Assembly: GCA_902624655.1 (NCBI GenBank)
Contig: CACNYJ010000003.1
Span: forward strand, 124,001 to 188,000
DNA length: 64,000 nt
Source: an uncultured Thiothrix sp.
GTDB lineage: Bacteria; Pseudomonadota; Gammaproteobacteria; Poriferisulfidales; GCA-002705445
Direction of reading: 5' to 3'
In this document: positions 56,040-64,000 of the stretch, one piece after another
How positions within the stretch are numbered: position 1 is the first letter of the stretch
How the letters are laid out: every line of letters starts with the position of its first letter
The notes under the pieces: generated by a model
The model's input: only the letters and a program-made list of their open reading frames with translations
The model's database searches: none
What the model was told of the DNA's origin: nothing
Translations under genes and position numbers: made by a program

Positions 56040-57382
56040 TCAGAGAAGGGATCCCATTGTTGTTTTAAAGAATTATTTTCTTTAAGAGTTCTATTTGTCT
56101 TTTTCTTATTTTCGTAAACATATTTTATAAAGTTGTTTTCTTTTAATTCAATCAACCAAGCATCTATTACCTCTCTTGACCTACCTGATATTAGATATTG
56201 CTTTGCTAAATTTCTCTTAATAATTTCAGTATTATCTTGTACTCTTTTGTCAAGAACCTCGAGAATGTGCCAACCAAACTGGCTTAGAAAAGGCTCGCTA
56301 ATTTGATTAAGTGAAAGCTGGTCTATTTTATCTTCGAATTGGGGGACAAAAGTTCCAGGTGCAGCCCATTCTAAATCACCACCTGATGCAGCTGACATTG
56401 TATCATCAGAATATGCTCTGGCAAGATCAGCAAATGATTCTCCATTTACAATTCTATCTTTTAATTCTTTGAGTTTATTTTGCGCGATCTCGTCAGTTAC
56501 AATTGCATTCTTTTTTATCAAAATATGTCTTACTTTTCTCTCTACAATTTCACCGTTTTGAATTTCTTTTTTGTCTTCTAAGTAAAATAAGTAAAATCCA
56601 TTTAGAGTTTCGATAACATCACTTATGGCTCCTTTATCCACAATGTCTAAAGAATTTAAAAATATTTCTGGTATCTCATTAATTTTTCTCCACCCTAAAT
56701 CGCCTCCATCCAAAGCATTACCACTATCAGAATAATTTCTAGCAAGTGATGCAAAACTTTCGCCAGAAATAAACTTATCTTTTATCATCTCGATCTTATT
56801 TTTTGCAGAAATTTTTTCATTAATCGATGGAGTTTCTGGGAGCGATACTAAAATTAAAGAAATTTTATATTTATTATTTTCTTTAAATATATGTGATTGG
56901 TGCTCGATAAATTCGTCAATCTCTTTTTCACTAACTTTTATTTTTTGAGAAATAACCCTTCGTTGAATTTCTCTAGAAATTAAATCTTCCTTTAAATTTT
57001 CTCTGTATATATTGTAGTCTACACCGCTCTTAATAATTGATTCTCTAAATTCAGAAAGTGAGAGATTTGCTTTTTTGGCCATATCCTCCATCGACTTGTC
57101 TACCATCCATTCTTTAATTTCAAAACCTATACTTCTTGCAAATTGTATTTGTAATCTTTTATTAATCATATGATCAAGAACTTGCTTGTAGAAGGCTTCT
57201 TTATCTTGAGGTGGTTTTTGACCAGATAATTGATATTGATTTAATATAAATCTCAACCTTTTTTGATACTCTGTTTGAGTGATTACATCATCTTCTATAA
57301 TTACTATTGCCTGGTCCAAAACTTTTGAAAAAGCACTTGTATTTAGTAATACAAAAAATATTATTAGTTTTATATATTTCAT
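56036..57382 (-). CDS. surA: Periplasmic chaperone / peptidyl-prolyl isomerase SurA
   Basis: The product is 448 residues. A signal peptide (about 1-19) leads to the N-terminal chaperone region (QAIVIIEDDVITQTEYQKRL near 24 onward). Two PpiC-type parvulin domains lie at about 170-275 and 283-385, with DGGDLGWRKINEIPEIF and SGGDLEWAAPGTFVPQFE. It escorts outer-membrane proteins to the Bam complex, LptD being a known client. The lptD gene ends five bases before its start. Confidence 0.95.
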   Translation of the reverse strand: MKYIKLIIFFVLLNTSAFSKVLDQAIVIIEDDVITQTEYQKRLRFILNQYQLSGQKPPQDKEAFYKQVLDHMINKRLQIQFARSIGFEIKEWMVDKSMEDMAKKANLSLSEFRESIIKSGVDYNIYRENLKEDLISREIQRRVISQKIKVSEKEIDEFIEHQSHIFKENNKYKISLILVSLPETPSINEKISAKNKIEMIKDKFISGESFASLARNYSDSGNALDGGDLGWRKINEIPEIFLNSLDIVDKGAISDVIETLNGFYLFYLEDKKEIQNGEIVERKVRHILIKKNAIVTDEIAQNKLKELKDRIVNGESFADLARAYSDDTMSAASGGDLEWAAPGTFVPQFEDKIDQLSLNQISEPFLSQFGWHILEVLDKRVQDNTEIIKRNLAKQYLISGRSREVIDAWLIELKENNFIKYVYENKKKTNRTLKENNSLKQQWDPFSE

Positions 57383-57387
57383 TTTAC

Positions 57388-59670
57388 TTAATATTCTTTA
57401 TCAATATACCCTTTAATACTATTGGAGATCAGGTCGCCCAAAGGTGTTCCAACATCGGTAAATCCCTTTAACATTATTTGAAATTGAATATCTTTTTCAA
57501 AAGAATTTTCATCAATTTTAAATCTTCTGTGAACTAATCGTGCTTTCCAGCAACAACTTTCATATTCTAAGCCGGCTAATGTCTCAATATCACCAGAATT
57601 ATTTGCACTCAAATCATTTTTAAAATCATAATTCCATCTTCCAAGAATATTTAATCTATCGCTCAATCCCCATGCAAAGCTTAAATCACCTTGTTCAATG
57701 TCATTTTTTCTATATCTGTAGCTCGCATTAAACACATTATTTCCTTTACCTTTATATTGAAATGTATGAATATTTTTCTGTGTTTTTTGACTTATTGCTT
57801 TTCTGTCATACATAAACGTAGATTTAAAACTTGTATTTAAAAATGGTTTATATTCAAGTTCTGCAACAATATTTGAATTAGCTCTTCTACTTATTGAGCT
57901 GTTATCTAATGATACGTTCCTATCTTCAAAATAAAAGATCTGTCCAATACTGGCAGAAAGTAATTCTCTAGATTCCTCAATACTGTAAAGTCCAGAAGAA
58001 AGTGAGAGTGTGAGCTGGTTTGTATCATTATTTCTATCATATCCTGAAAAGTTATTATCTCTAAATAACTGTGAAAATGTAAATTCGTTAACCCCGGTAT
58101 CAAAAATAGGAATATCACTTTGATCCTCTTCGCCAGAGTACAAGTAAAATATTCTAGGCTTAATTTGATGAACTAAACCAGAATTATTAACTTGCTTTGA
58201 TAATGTCATTTCATTATCTATAGAAAATATCGGTATGGTTTTACTTGGGCTTGAGGTAAGTCCCGCTGATTGTTTATCTAAATCGTAAGTAGTGTGTTGT
58301 AATTTAAATCTTGGTTTTACTGATATTCCTTTTGCAAAAAAAGTTTTATCAATACCAATTTGCACATCTGCTCTAGTACCATCAACTTTTGATATATGAT
58401 CCCATTGCGCAATATTTATATTTAAATCGTAATTCAGGAAACTTTGATCCACTCGCTTATGAATATTCACCTCTGGTAATATGTCATATGGTTGAGATGA
58501 AGAATTTAAATTTTTGTCAAATGTCTGATATCCCATAAATCTAGAACGAATAGACCAGCCATTAAAATCATATTCTAGCTTAGCGTGCCTTGTTCTATAT
58601 GATGTGCTGCTATCAGATATACCGTTTCCAAAATCGTCAAAATAGTCTTTATCTGAAAATTTGTCATAGAGTAAATCAATTTTTAAATTATTTGCAAATG
58701 TGTGCTCATGCTTGAAATAAAAATTATATCTATCGCTATTACCTCTTGTATTTTTTCCTGATCCTTTGTATTCAGAATCGTCATCTAGGAAAGAAAAATA
58801 GAAAGTACCTACAGAATTTTGGTTCAGATATCTATATGTTGATTCAAGTTTACTTCCTCTTTCTTGGATATATCCAGGCCTTATTAGCATATCCATATTT
58901 GGTGCCATACTCCAGTAAAAGGGAGTGATTACGTCTGGTCCCTTAACCCAGCTACCTGAAAAATCTGGAACAAGGAAGCCAGTTTTTCTTTGGTCATCTA
59001 AAGAAAATTGCATGTAGGGACTATAGAATACTGGCACTCCTTTGACGGTTACGAATACATCTCTGCTTTTACCAATACCATTTTCAAAATCTAGTTCAGT
59101 TGAACTTCCAATTAAATTCCAATCTGGATTAAGTAAGTCGCAAGTTGTATAGGTTGAATTTTTTAAAAAAACTTTTTTGTTTTTTAATCTAACTCCATAA
59201 TGAGCTTTACCAGATATTTCTAATTCTGGATATTTATATTTTGGTGATAAAAAGTCAGTTCTTGAGCTTCTTGTATTATACTCAGCATAAGGTGATGTAA
59301 TCTCAAGACCTTCGTTTTCATATCTAACATTACCACTCATTCTAGCCCTGTCTTCAAGCTGAAGAACATTTGTAAGTTCACTTTGAATAGTTTCTGAACC
59401 CCTGACAATTTTTGTGTCTCCCTGAAGAATAGTTATTTGTTTACTCTCGTCTCTGAATGTTTCATCGGCTTCGATATTGATTAAATCCCTCGTAAATTTT
59501 GATGATCCTTTGTTCTCTGATGAATCGTCATATTTATTAATATCTGTTGATGTTTTGTATATGTCATTTACTGAGCAGCAAAAAAAATCTTTCTCAGAAA
59601 TATCTTGAGAAAATGCTTTTATTGAAAAAAGTGAAAAAATACATATTGTTACGTTAATTATTTTTTTCAT
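57388..59670 (-). CDS. lptD: LPS-assembly protein LptD
   Basis: The product is 760 residues from ATG 59670 (MKKIINVTICIFSLFSIKAFS), giving a clear signal peptide. The periplasmic OstA/LptA-like domain (about 50-200) has ITILQGDTKIVRGSETIQ and ARMSGNVRYENEG, and a C-terminal 26-strand-type barrel follows. Cysteines are conserved: a CC pair shortly after the signal (FFCCSV), one in STYTTCDL near 175, and a CC pair in YESCCWKARL near 723, consistent with the disulfide network made by DsbA. It inserts LPS into the outer leaflet, with LptE (not here) and LptM. Confidence 0.95.
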   Translation of the reverse strand: MKKIINVTICIFSLFSIKAFSQDISEKDFFCCSVNDIYKTSTDINKYDDSSENKGSSKFTRDLINIEADETFRDESKQITILQGDTKIVRGSETIQSELTNVLQLEDRARMSGNVRYENEGLEITSPYAEYNTRSSRTDFLSPKYKYPELEISGKAHYGVRLKNKKVFLKNSTYTTCDLLNPDWNLIGSSTELDFENGIGKSRDVFVTVKGVPVFYSPYMQFSLDDQRKTGFLVPDFSGSWVKGPDVITPFYWSMAPNMDMLIRPGYIQERGSKLESTYRYLNQNSVGTFYFSFLDDDSEYKGSGKNTRGNSDRYNFYFKHEHTFANNLKIDLLYDKFSDKDYFDDFGNGISDSSTSYRTRHAKLEYDFNGWSIRSRFMGYQTFDKNLNSSSQPYDILPEVNIHKRVDQSFLNYDLNINIAQWDHISKVDGTRADVQIGIDKTFFAKGISVKPRFKLQHTTYDLDKQSAGLTSSPSKTIPIFSIDNEMTLSKQVNNSGLVHQIKPRIFYLYSGEEDQSDIPIFDTGVNEFTFSQLFRDNNFSGYDRNNDTNQLTLSLSSGLYSIEESRELLSASIGQIFYFEDRNVSLDNSSISRRANSNIVAELEYKPFLNTSFKSTFMYDRKAISQKTQKNIHTFQYKGKGNNVFNASYRYRKNDIEQGDLSFAWGLSDRLNILGRWNYDFKNDLSANNSGDIETLAGLEYESCCWKARLVHRRFKIDENSFEKDIQFQIMLKGFTDVGTPLGDLISNSIKGYIDKEY

Positions 59671-59735
59671 ATAAGATATATTATATATCAAAAATTTGAG
59701 ATAATAATTGAAAATAGTGCATATGAGAGGTTATT

Positions 59736-60797
59736 TTGGCTAATTTTAAGAAAATTGGAGCTTTTAAGAATCAGGGCAGATTAAGTCTTTTGGTTCTTTT
59801 TTTCTTTATAACTGTATCAGCGCTTCTTTTCATCGTGCAGCCTGAGCCTGAGGCTAATATAAATAGACCAATACCAGTCGTTGTCGACACAATGAAACTA
59901 AAAATGGAGAGTATTTCACCAATTGTTGAGTATACAGGTCGATTAGAACCATCTAAAAAAGCTGATCTTCAATTTGAAATAAATGGTAGGCTTGCTAAAA
60001 AGCTGGTTCAACCAGGAGAGTTTGTTAAATCCGGGGATAAAATTCTTATTCTTGAAGAGTACTACATATATAAGAAATTATATGAACTCGCAAAGAAGAA
60101 TTTTGAGATCCAAACGAGAGAAGTAAAAAGAATGGAGGAGCTCGATAAAAAATCATTATTATCAAAATCACAATACGACAAGACAATACAGAAACAGATT
60201 GAGCTAGAGTCTATAATGTACCGAAGTAAGCAAGATTTTTACAAGACATTTATTCAAGCAAAATTTTCAGGAATCGTGAACGATATCAATATTGATGAAG
60301 GGGATACAGTCAGTCCAAATATAGTTATTGCTAACCTAATTGATGCAAAAAGTTTAGATTTATATGTTGAGGTAAGGAGTGATGTTATCGAGGGACTCAA
60401 GTTGAATATGGAAATCGAAGTATCTTCTGGTAATATTTATTCAAAAGGTAAATTAATATCTTTTCAGACAAGCCCAAATCTTGAAACATATACACACTTA
60501 CTTCGAATTAGAACAACTGATAATAAATTTAGATCTGGAATGATTGCCACCGCCTCTTTTGTTTTGCCAAAAATAGATCGAAGTTTTGGAGTCCCAGTCT
60601 CATCTGTACTCAATGACGATGGAAAAAAGTATGTATTTATTGTCAAAAATAAAACGCTTAAAAAAACTGAAATAAATGTTTTAACAAGATTCAAAGAAAT
60701 TTATGTTATTAATGGAAACATCAAACCTGAAGAGATAATTGTAACAAAAGATGTTTCATCGCTCGCAGAGGGTCAAGATATTTTAATATCTAAATAA
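59736..60797 (+). CDS. RND efflux periplasmic adaptor (membrane fusion protein)
   Basis: The product is 353 residues with a TTG start at 59736 preceded by GAGAGG (59725-59730). One N-terminal anchor helix (about 18-36) is followed by the lipoyl/barrel-sandwich halves (VEYTGRLEPSKKADLQFEINGRL near 64 and FSGIVNDINIDEGDTVSP near 177, in part), a short hairpin between, and a beta-barrel domain. It would link the pump at 60810-63914 to an outer-membrane channel, not encoded here. Substrates are unknown. Confidence 0.92.
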   Translation: MANFKKIGAFKNQGRLSLLVLFFFITVSALLFIVQPEPEANINRPIPVVVDTMKLKMESISPIVEYTGRLEPSKKADLQFEINGRLAKKLVQPGEFVKSGDKILILEEYYIYKKLYELAKKNFEIQTREVKRMEELDKKSLLSKSQYDKTIQKQIELESIMYRSKQDFYKTFIQAKFSGIVNDINIDEGDTVSPNIVIANLIDAKSLDLYVEVRSDVIEGLKLNMEIEVSSGNIYSKGKLISFQTSPNLETYTHLLRIRTTDNKFRSGMIATASFVLPKIDRSFGVPVSSVLNDDGKKYVFIVKNKTLKKTEINVLTRFKEIYVINGNIKPEEIIVTKDVSSLAEGQDILISK

Positions 60798-60809
60798 CAT
60801 AGAAAAATT

Positions 60810-63800
60810 ATGATAGATTATTCAATTAAAAACCCACTGGTAGTAAATTTATTTTTATTTTTAGTTGTCGTGATTGGGATTATTTCATGGCAGTCAATGC
60901 CTGAAGAAATGTTTCCAGTTGTTGATAAGGATGCAATTAAGATCATAACCGAATACGACGGAGCATCTCCTGAAGAAGTAGAGAAACAGGTTACAATCCC
61001 TATTGAAGACACTTTAGATAATGTTGAGGATATTGATTTTTATTATTCAACAAGTTCTGAAGGTTCATCAGAGGTAATCTTGAGATTAAAACCTGAAGCA
61101 GATGTAGACGAACTTTTGAGAACAATTAGAGACTTAGTAGATGCAATAGACGGTTTTCCTGAAGAGGCAGAAGAACCTGAGATTTCAAAAGACAAAACAA
61201 GATTTCCTGTCATTAGTGTTAGTATTTTTGGAGAAACTAGACAGAGTTTACTTTTTGCAAATGCCAAAAAAATTAAACAAAAAATAATGCAACTAGATGG
61301 AGTTGCTGGAGTCGGTATTGCTGGGAATAGGGACGACGAAATTTGGGTAATTATAAATCCATCAGTAATTTCTGCGAAAAAAATTTCAACGAATGAAATC
61401 ATAGATGCATTAAGGAGTAACGTTAGAGATCTACCAGGAGGCTCGGTCAAAGCATTAGAGGGAGATATTTTACTAAGAGGGCTTGGATCATCATCTATAA
61501 AATCAATTGAAAACATAACTCTGAAAAATAATGATATTGGTGGTCAACTTCTTCTAAAAGAGGTCGCATCCATTGAGCAAAGACTAGAGGATGAAAACTC
61601 TGTTGGTAGATTTAATGGTAAGAAGGCAGTAAATATGTCAATTACAAAAACCGCAGAAGCCTCAGTTTTTGATGTATCAAAAGGTGTTAGGGAAACCATT
61701 AAAAATTATCCTCTCCCGTCCGGGCTTAAAGTTTCAGTATTTAGTGATTTTTCAAAAAACGTTAAAACTAGGCTTGATACAGTTAAGTCTTCAGGGATTA
61801 TTGGATTAACATTACTTTTACTTTCTTTGTACTTTTTTTTGAACTCAAGAGTAGCTTTTATTACTGCTTTTGGCATTCCTGTCTCTTTCTTGGTAGCTGC
61901 ATTTGGTATGTACGTTTTTGGCTTCACAATCAACATGGTATCTTTATTTGCATTTTTAGTTGCTTTAGGAATGATTGTAGACGATGCAATTATTGTTACG
62001 GAAAATACCTATCGACACATTGAAGATGGAATGGATCCAATTTCGGCTTCTAAAATTGGAGCCAAAGAAGTTTTTTGGCCCATCGTTGCATCAACATTTA
62101 CAACTATTGCAGCTTTCTTACCTATGTTAAGTATTTCAGGAACTCTGGGTAAATTTATTGAAGTCATCCCGCTTGTCGTAACAGTTGCTCTCCTTGGCTC
62201 TTTAATGGAAGCTTTTGTGGTTTTGCCATCACACTGTGCAAGTTTCTTGAAAAAACCAGAAAAGAGTAATAAAAAAGAAAAGTGGAAAAGAATACTATCT
62301 ATATATGAGAAAATTTTAAAGATTAGTATTCAAAACAGATACTTGGTTTCAAGCATAACAGTCGGCGTTTTATGCGTTGTAATTGCTTTTGCTGTCACAA
62401 GAATACCATATTATCAATTTGGAAAAGTAGATAGTGGGCAGTTTTTTATTAATGCTGAAGCTTCGATTACAAGCAGTCTTCGGGATACTGAGAAGCTTGC
62501 AATAAAGATGGAAGAGTCAATTTTAGATGAGCTATCTGATGAAGAATTAGAGTCACTTCATACAAACGTTGGTGTTACATTTAAGGATTTAAATAGTTAC
62601 GATCTCGGTAGTCATTACATACAAATTGTTGTAAGTTTGAAAAATATGAGCCCTCAAGGATTCGTAGATTACATTGTAACCCCGTTATTTAATATGTCAT
62701 TTGAAAGTTACGGTGAAAGAGATAGAAGTGAAAAAGAAATTATAAATATATTAAGGTTAAAATTATCGTCAATTTCTGGGTTACAAAAATTTGCTGTAAA
62801 AAAAGTTTCTGGGGGACCCGGAGGATACGATGTTGTCATTGGTGTTACAGGACAAGAACAAAAGAAGTTAACAAAGTACGCTAAAGAAATTGAAAATTTC
62901 CTTTCGCAAATCGACGGAGTTAAAGATGTGAATCAGGATCAAGACCCGGGAAAAGTTGAATTTAAATATAAAATAAATAACAGAGGAAAAGAACTTGGCC
63001 TAACGCAGGCACAGATAGCAGAGTCTATTAGAACAGGCTATTTAGGCCTTGAAACAGCTTATTTTAATTTAGAAGGAGAAAGAGTTCCTGTGAGACTAAT
63101 TTATTCAAAAAAATATAGGAATGATAGTAGTAAGCTAGAACAGTTGCCAATCGTTTTAGAATCTGGAAAGACGATATATCTTTCTGAAGTTGCAGATACA
63201 GAACTCTCACGAGGTATGAATACCGTTAAAAGAAGGGATGGGCAAAGGCTTGCCACAATTAGAGCAGATGTTGAGCCAAGCATAATCACACCAATTGAAG
63301 TAGCAGCTATTTTTGACAAAAAATTTAAAAAAGTTTTTCAAAATGATGATTCATATGATTACATGTACCTAGGTGAGAAAAAAAGAAGTAGAGAAAACTT
63401 TGCCGATATGAAAAAAACAGCATTTATTTCTTTAGCAATAATTTTCTTTATTCTGGCGGTCCTTTTTAAAACAATTTTAGATCCATTAGTTGTTTTGTTT
63501 TCAATTCCCTTTGCAATCGTTGGTGTAATTTTAGGCCATATTTTATTTGATTATAATTTACAATTTCTTTCGGTTATAGGATTATTAGCTTTAATTGGTA
63601 TCGTGGTAAATGACTCTTTAATTTTAATAGATTTTCTGAAGAAACTTAGAGATACGGGAAAGAATAAAATCGAGGCAACTATTGAAGCATGTAATGTTAG
63701 AGCCAGGCCAATAGTCTTAACGTCAATCACAACTTTCTTAGGAATATCTCCATTAATTTTCTTTGCAACAGGACAAACGAAATTTTTATCACCTATGGCA

Positions 63801-63914
63801 GTTAGTTTAGGTTTTGGTTTATTATTTGCTACTATATTGATATTGATAGTTTTACCATGTTTTTATCTAATCATGGATGATGTAAAACAATTGATTTTAA
63901 AGAAAATGAAGTAA
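60810..63914 (+). CDS. RND efflux transporter permease
   Basis: The product is 1034 residues, with the two-fold RND layout: one N-terminal helix, a large periplasmic loop (about 32-330), helices 2-6, a second TM1-like helix near 500, a second loop, and helices 8-12 ending near 1025. VALGMIVDDAIIVTENTYRHIEDG near 385-408 (in part) holds the paired Asp of TM4 that relays protons, and IGLLALIGIVVNDSLILIDFL near 925 is the TM10 region. It belongs to the AcrB/MexF-like superfamily, in a subgroup of unknown substrate. The ATG starts 12 bases after the adaptor stop. Confidence 0.93.
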   Translation: MIDYSIKNPLVVNLFLFLVVVIGIISWQSMPEEMFPVVDKDAIKIITEYDGASPEEVEKQVTIPIEDTLDNVEDIDFYYSTSSEGSSEVILRLKPEADVDELLRTIRDLVDAIDGFPEEAEEPEISKDKTRFPVISVSIFGETRQSLLFANAKKIKQKIMQLDGVAGVGIAGNRDDEIWVIINPSVISAKKISTNEIIDALRSNVRDLPGGSVKALEGDILLRGLGSSSIKSIENITLKNNDIGGQLLLKEVASIEQRLEDENSVGRFNGKKAVNMSITKTAEASVFDVSKGVRETIKNYPLPSGLKVSVFSDFSKNVKTRLDTVKSSGIIGLTLLLLSLYFFLNSRVAFITAFGIPVSFLVAAFGMYVFGFTINMVSLFAFLVALGMIVDDAIIVTENTYRHIEDGMDPISASKIGAKEVFWPIVASTFTTIAAFLPMLSISGTLGKFIEVIPLVVTVALLGSLMEAFVVLPSHCASFLKKPEKSNKKEKWKRILSIYEKILKISIQNRYLVSSITVGVLCVVIAFAVTRIPYYQFGKVDSGQFFINAEASITSSLRDTEKLAIKMEESILDELSDEELESLHTNVGVTFKDLNSYDLGSHYIQIVVSLKNMSPQGFVDYIVTPLFNMSFESYGERDRSEKEIINILRLKLSSISGLQKFAVKKVSGGPGGYDVVIGVTGQEQKKLTKYAKEIENFLSQIDGVKDVNQDQDPGKVEFKYKINNRGKELGLTQAQIAESIRTGYLGLETAYFNLEGERVPVRLIYSKKYRNDSSKLEQLPIVLESGKTIYLSEVADTELSRGMNTVKRRDGQRLATIRADVEPSIITPIEVAAIFDKKFKKVFQNDDSYDYMYLGEKKRSRENFADMKKTAFISLAIIFFILAVLFKTILDPLVVLFSIPFAIVGVILGHILFDYNLQFLSVIGLLALIGIVVNDSLILIDFLKKLRDTGKNKIEATIEACNVRARPIVLTSITTFLGISPLIFFATGQTKFLSPMAVSLGFGLLFATILILIVLPCFYLIMDDVKQLILKKMK

Positions 63915-63942
63915 AGTTTTTAGTAATTTTTTAGGGGGTAAA

Positions 63943-64000
63943 TTGAAAAGATCCTTTTTAGATTTTAGCAGAATAAATGCTGAAAAATTATTTCAAAATA
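63943..64000 (+). CDS. Start of an unidentified gene cut by the window edge
   Basis: A TTG at 63943, four bases after AGGGGGT (63933-63939), opens a frame with no stop to the window end: MKRSFLDFSRINAEKLFQN, 19 residues. It lies 28 bases after the RND permease stop and may be co-transcribed. The product cannot be named from so little. Confidence 0.5.
   Translation, partial: MKRSFLDFSRINAEKLFQN

Noticed and set aside
61043-61516. Antisense open frame (157 codons) opposite the RND permease
   Set aside because: Overlaps a complete, recognisable permease; Ser/Ile/Phe-rich shadow without supporting signals.

Overview
The window is a contiguous piece of a very AT-rich, densely packed gammaproteobacterial chromosome. 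The class is suggested by gene orders typical of Gammaproteobacteria: ridA-recG, hemCD divergent from argH-lptM-lysA-dapF-DUF484-xerC, thrB/polA/engB/cytochrome c4/dsbA, ubiK next to glnK-amtB, priA-argS-SPOR, fxsA-groSL, zapA-6S RNA beside pepP-ubiH-ubiI, and lptD-surA-pdxA-ksgA-apaG-apaH. Low GC by eye, short intergenic gaps, overlapping stop codons and the absence of any recognisable transcription-factor gene or mobile element suggest a streamlined, probably marine lineage (SAR86-, OM182- or SUP05-like). I cannot assign the genus from sequence alone.

Layout. 1-4.1 kb: 3' part of ridA, recG, hemD and hemC. 4.1-9.7 kb: arginine and diaminopimelate/lysine synthesis, lptM, xerC and two DUF genes. 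9.7-14.7 kb: ubiE-ubiJ-ubiB and a UvrD helicase. 14.7-19.3 kb: a TRAP carboxylate transporter whose binding protein (dctP) lies convergent to a thrB-dctQ-dctM operon, with an unknown membrane protein between. 19.3-25 kb: polA, engB, cytochrome c4, dsbA, a tRNA-Arg, a membrane-tethered blue-copper protein and ubiK. 25-28 kb: a nitrogen-control block, in which a TorF-family porin and glnK-amtB each have a sigma-54 promoter and a perfect NtrC-type site lies before glnK. 28-35 kb: nadA, a SPOR protein, argS, priA, an HNH protein, hemH and fxsA. 35.4-38.2 kb: groSL under a promoter overlapped by a perfect CIRCE operator, then ampD and an unlisted 31-residue membrane peptide. 38.3-43.5 kb: gshA, a gene of unknown function, an FAA-hydrolase family enzyme, fpr and ilvA. 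43.5-45.1 kb: a histone-H1-like Lys/Ala/Val/Arg/Thr protein, a striking T-rich tract, 6S RNA, zapA and a coiled-coil partner. 45.1-51 kb: pepP-ubiH-ubiI, a tungstate-type ABC pair without its binding protein, and an acyltransferase. 51-64 kb: lgt-thyA-folA; apaH-apaG-ksgA-pdxA-surA-lptD on the minus strand; an RND efflux pair; and the first 19 codons of another gene.

How the genes fit together. Six ubiquinone genes (ubiE, J, B, K, H, I) are spread over three loci. Outer-membrane assembly is represented by lptD, its small lipoprotein partner lptM, the chaperone surA, dsbA for LptD disulfides, and lgt for lipoprotein maturation. Regulation visible in the DNA is carried by sigma-54/NtrC, HrcA/CIRCE and 6S RNA. 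No clearly novel multi-gene system stands out. The most notable points are the sigma-54-driven porin, the tethered cupredoxin, the H1-like gene with its T-rich leader, the 31-residue peptide, the translational coupling of thrB to TRAP membrane subunits, and the lone tupBC.
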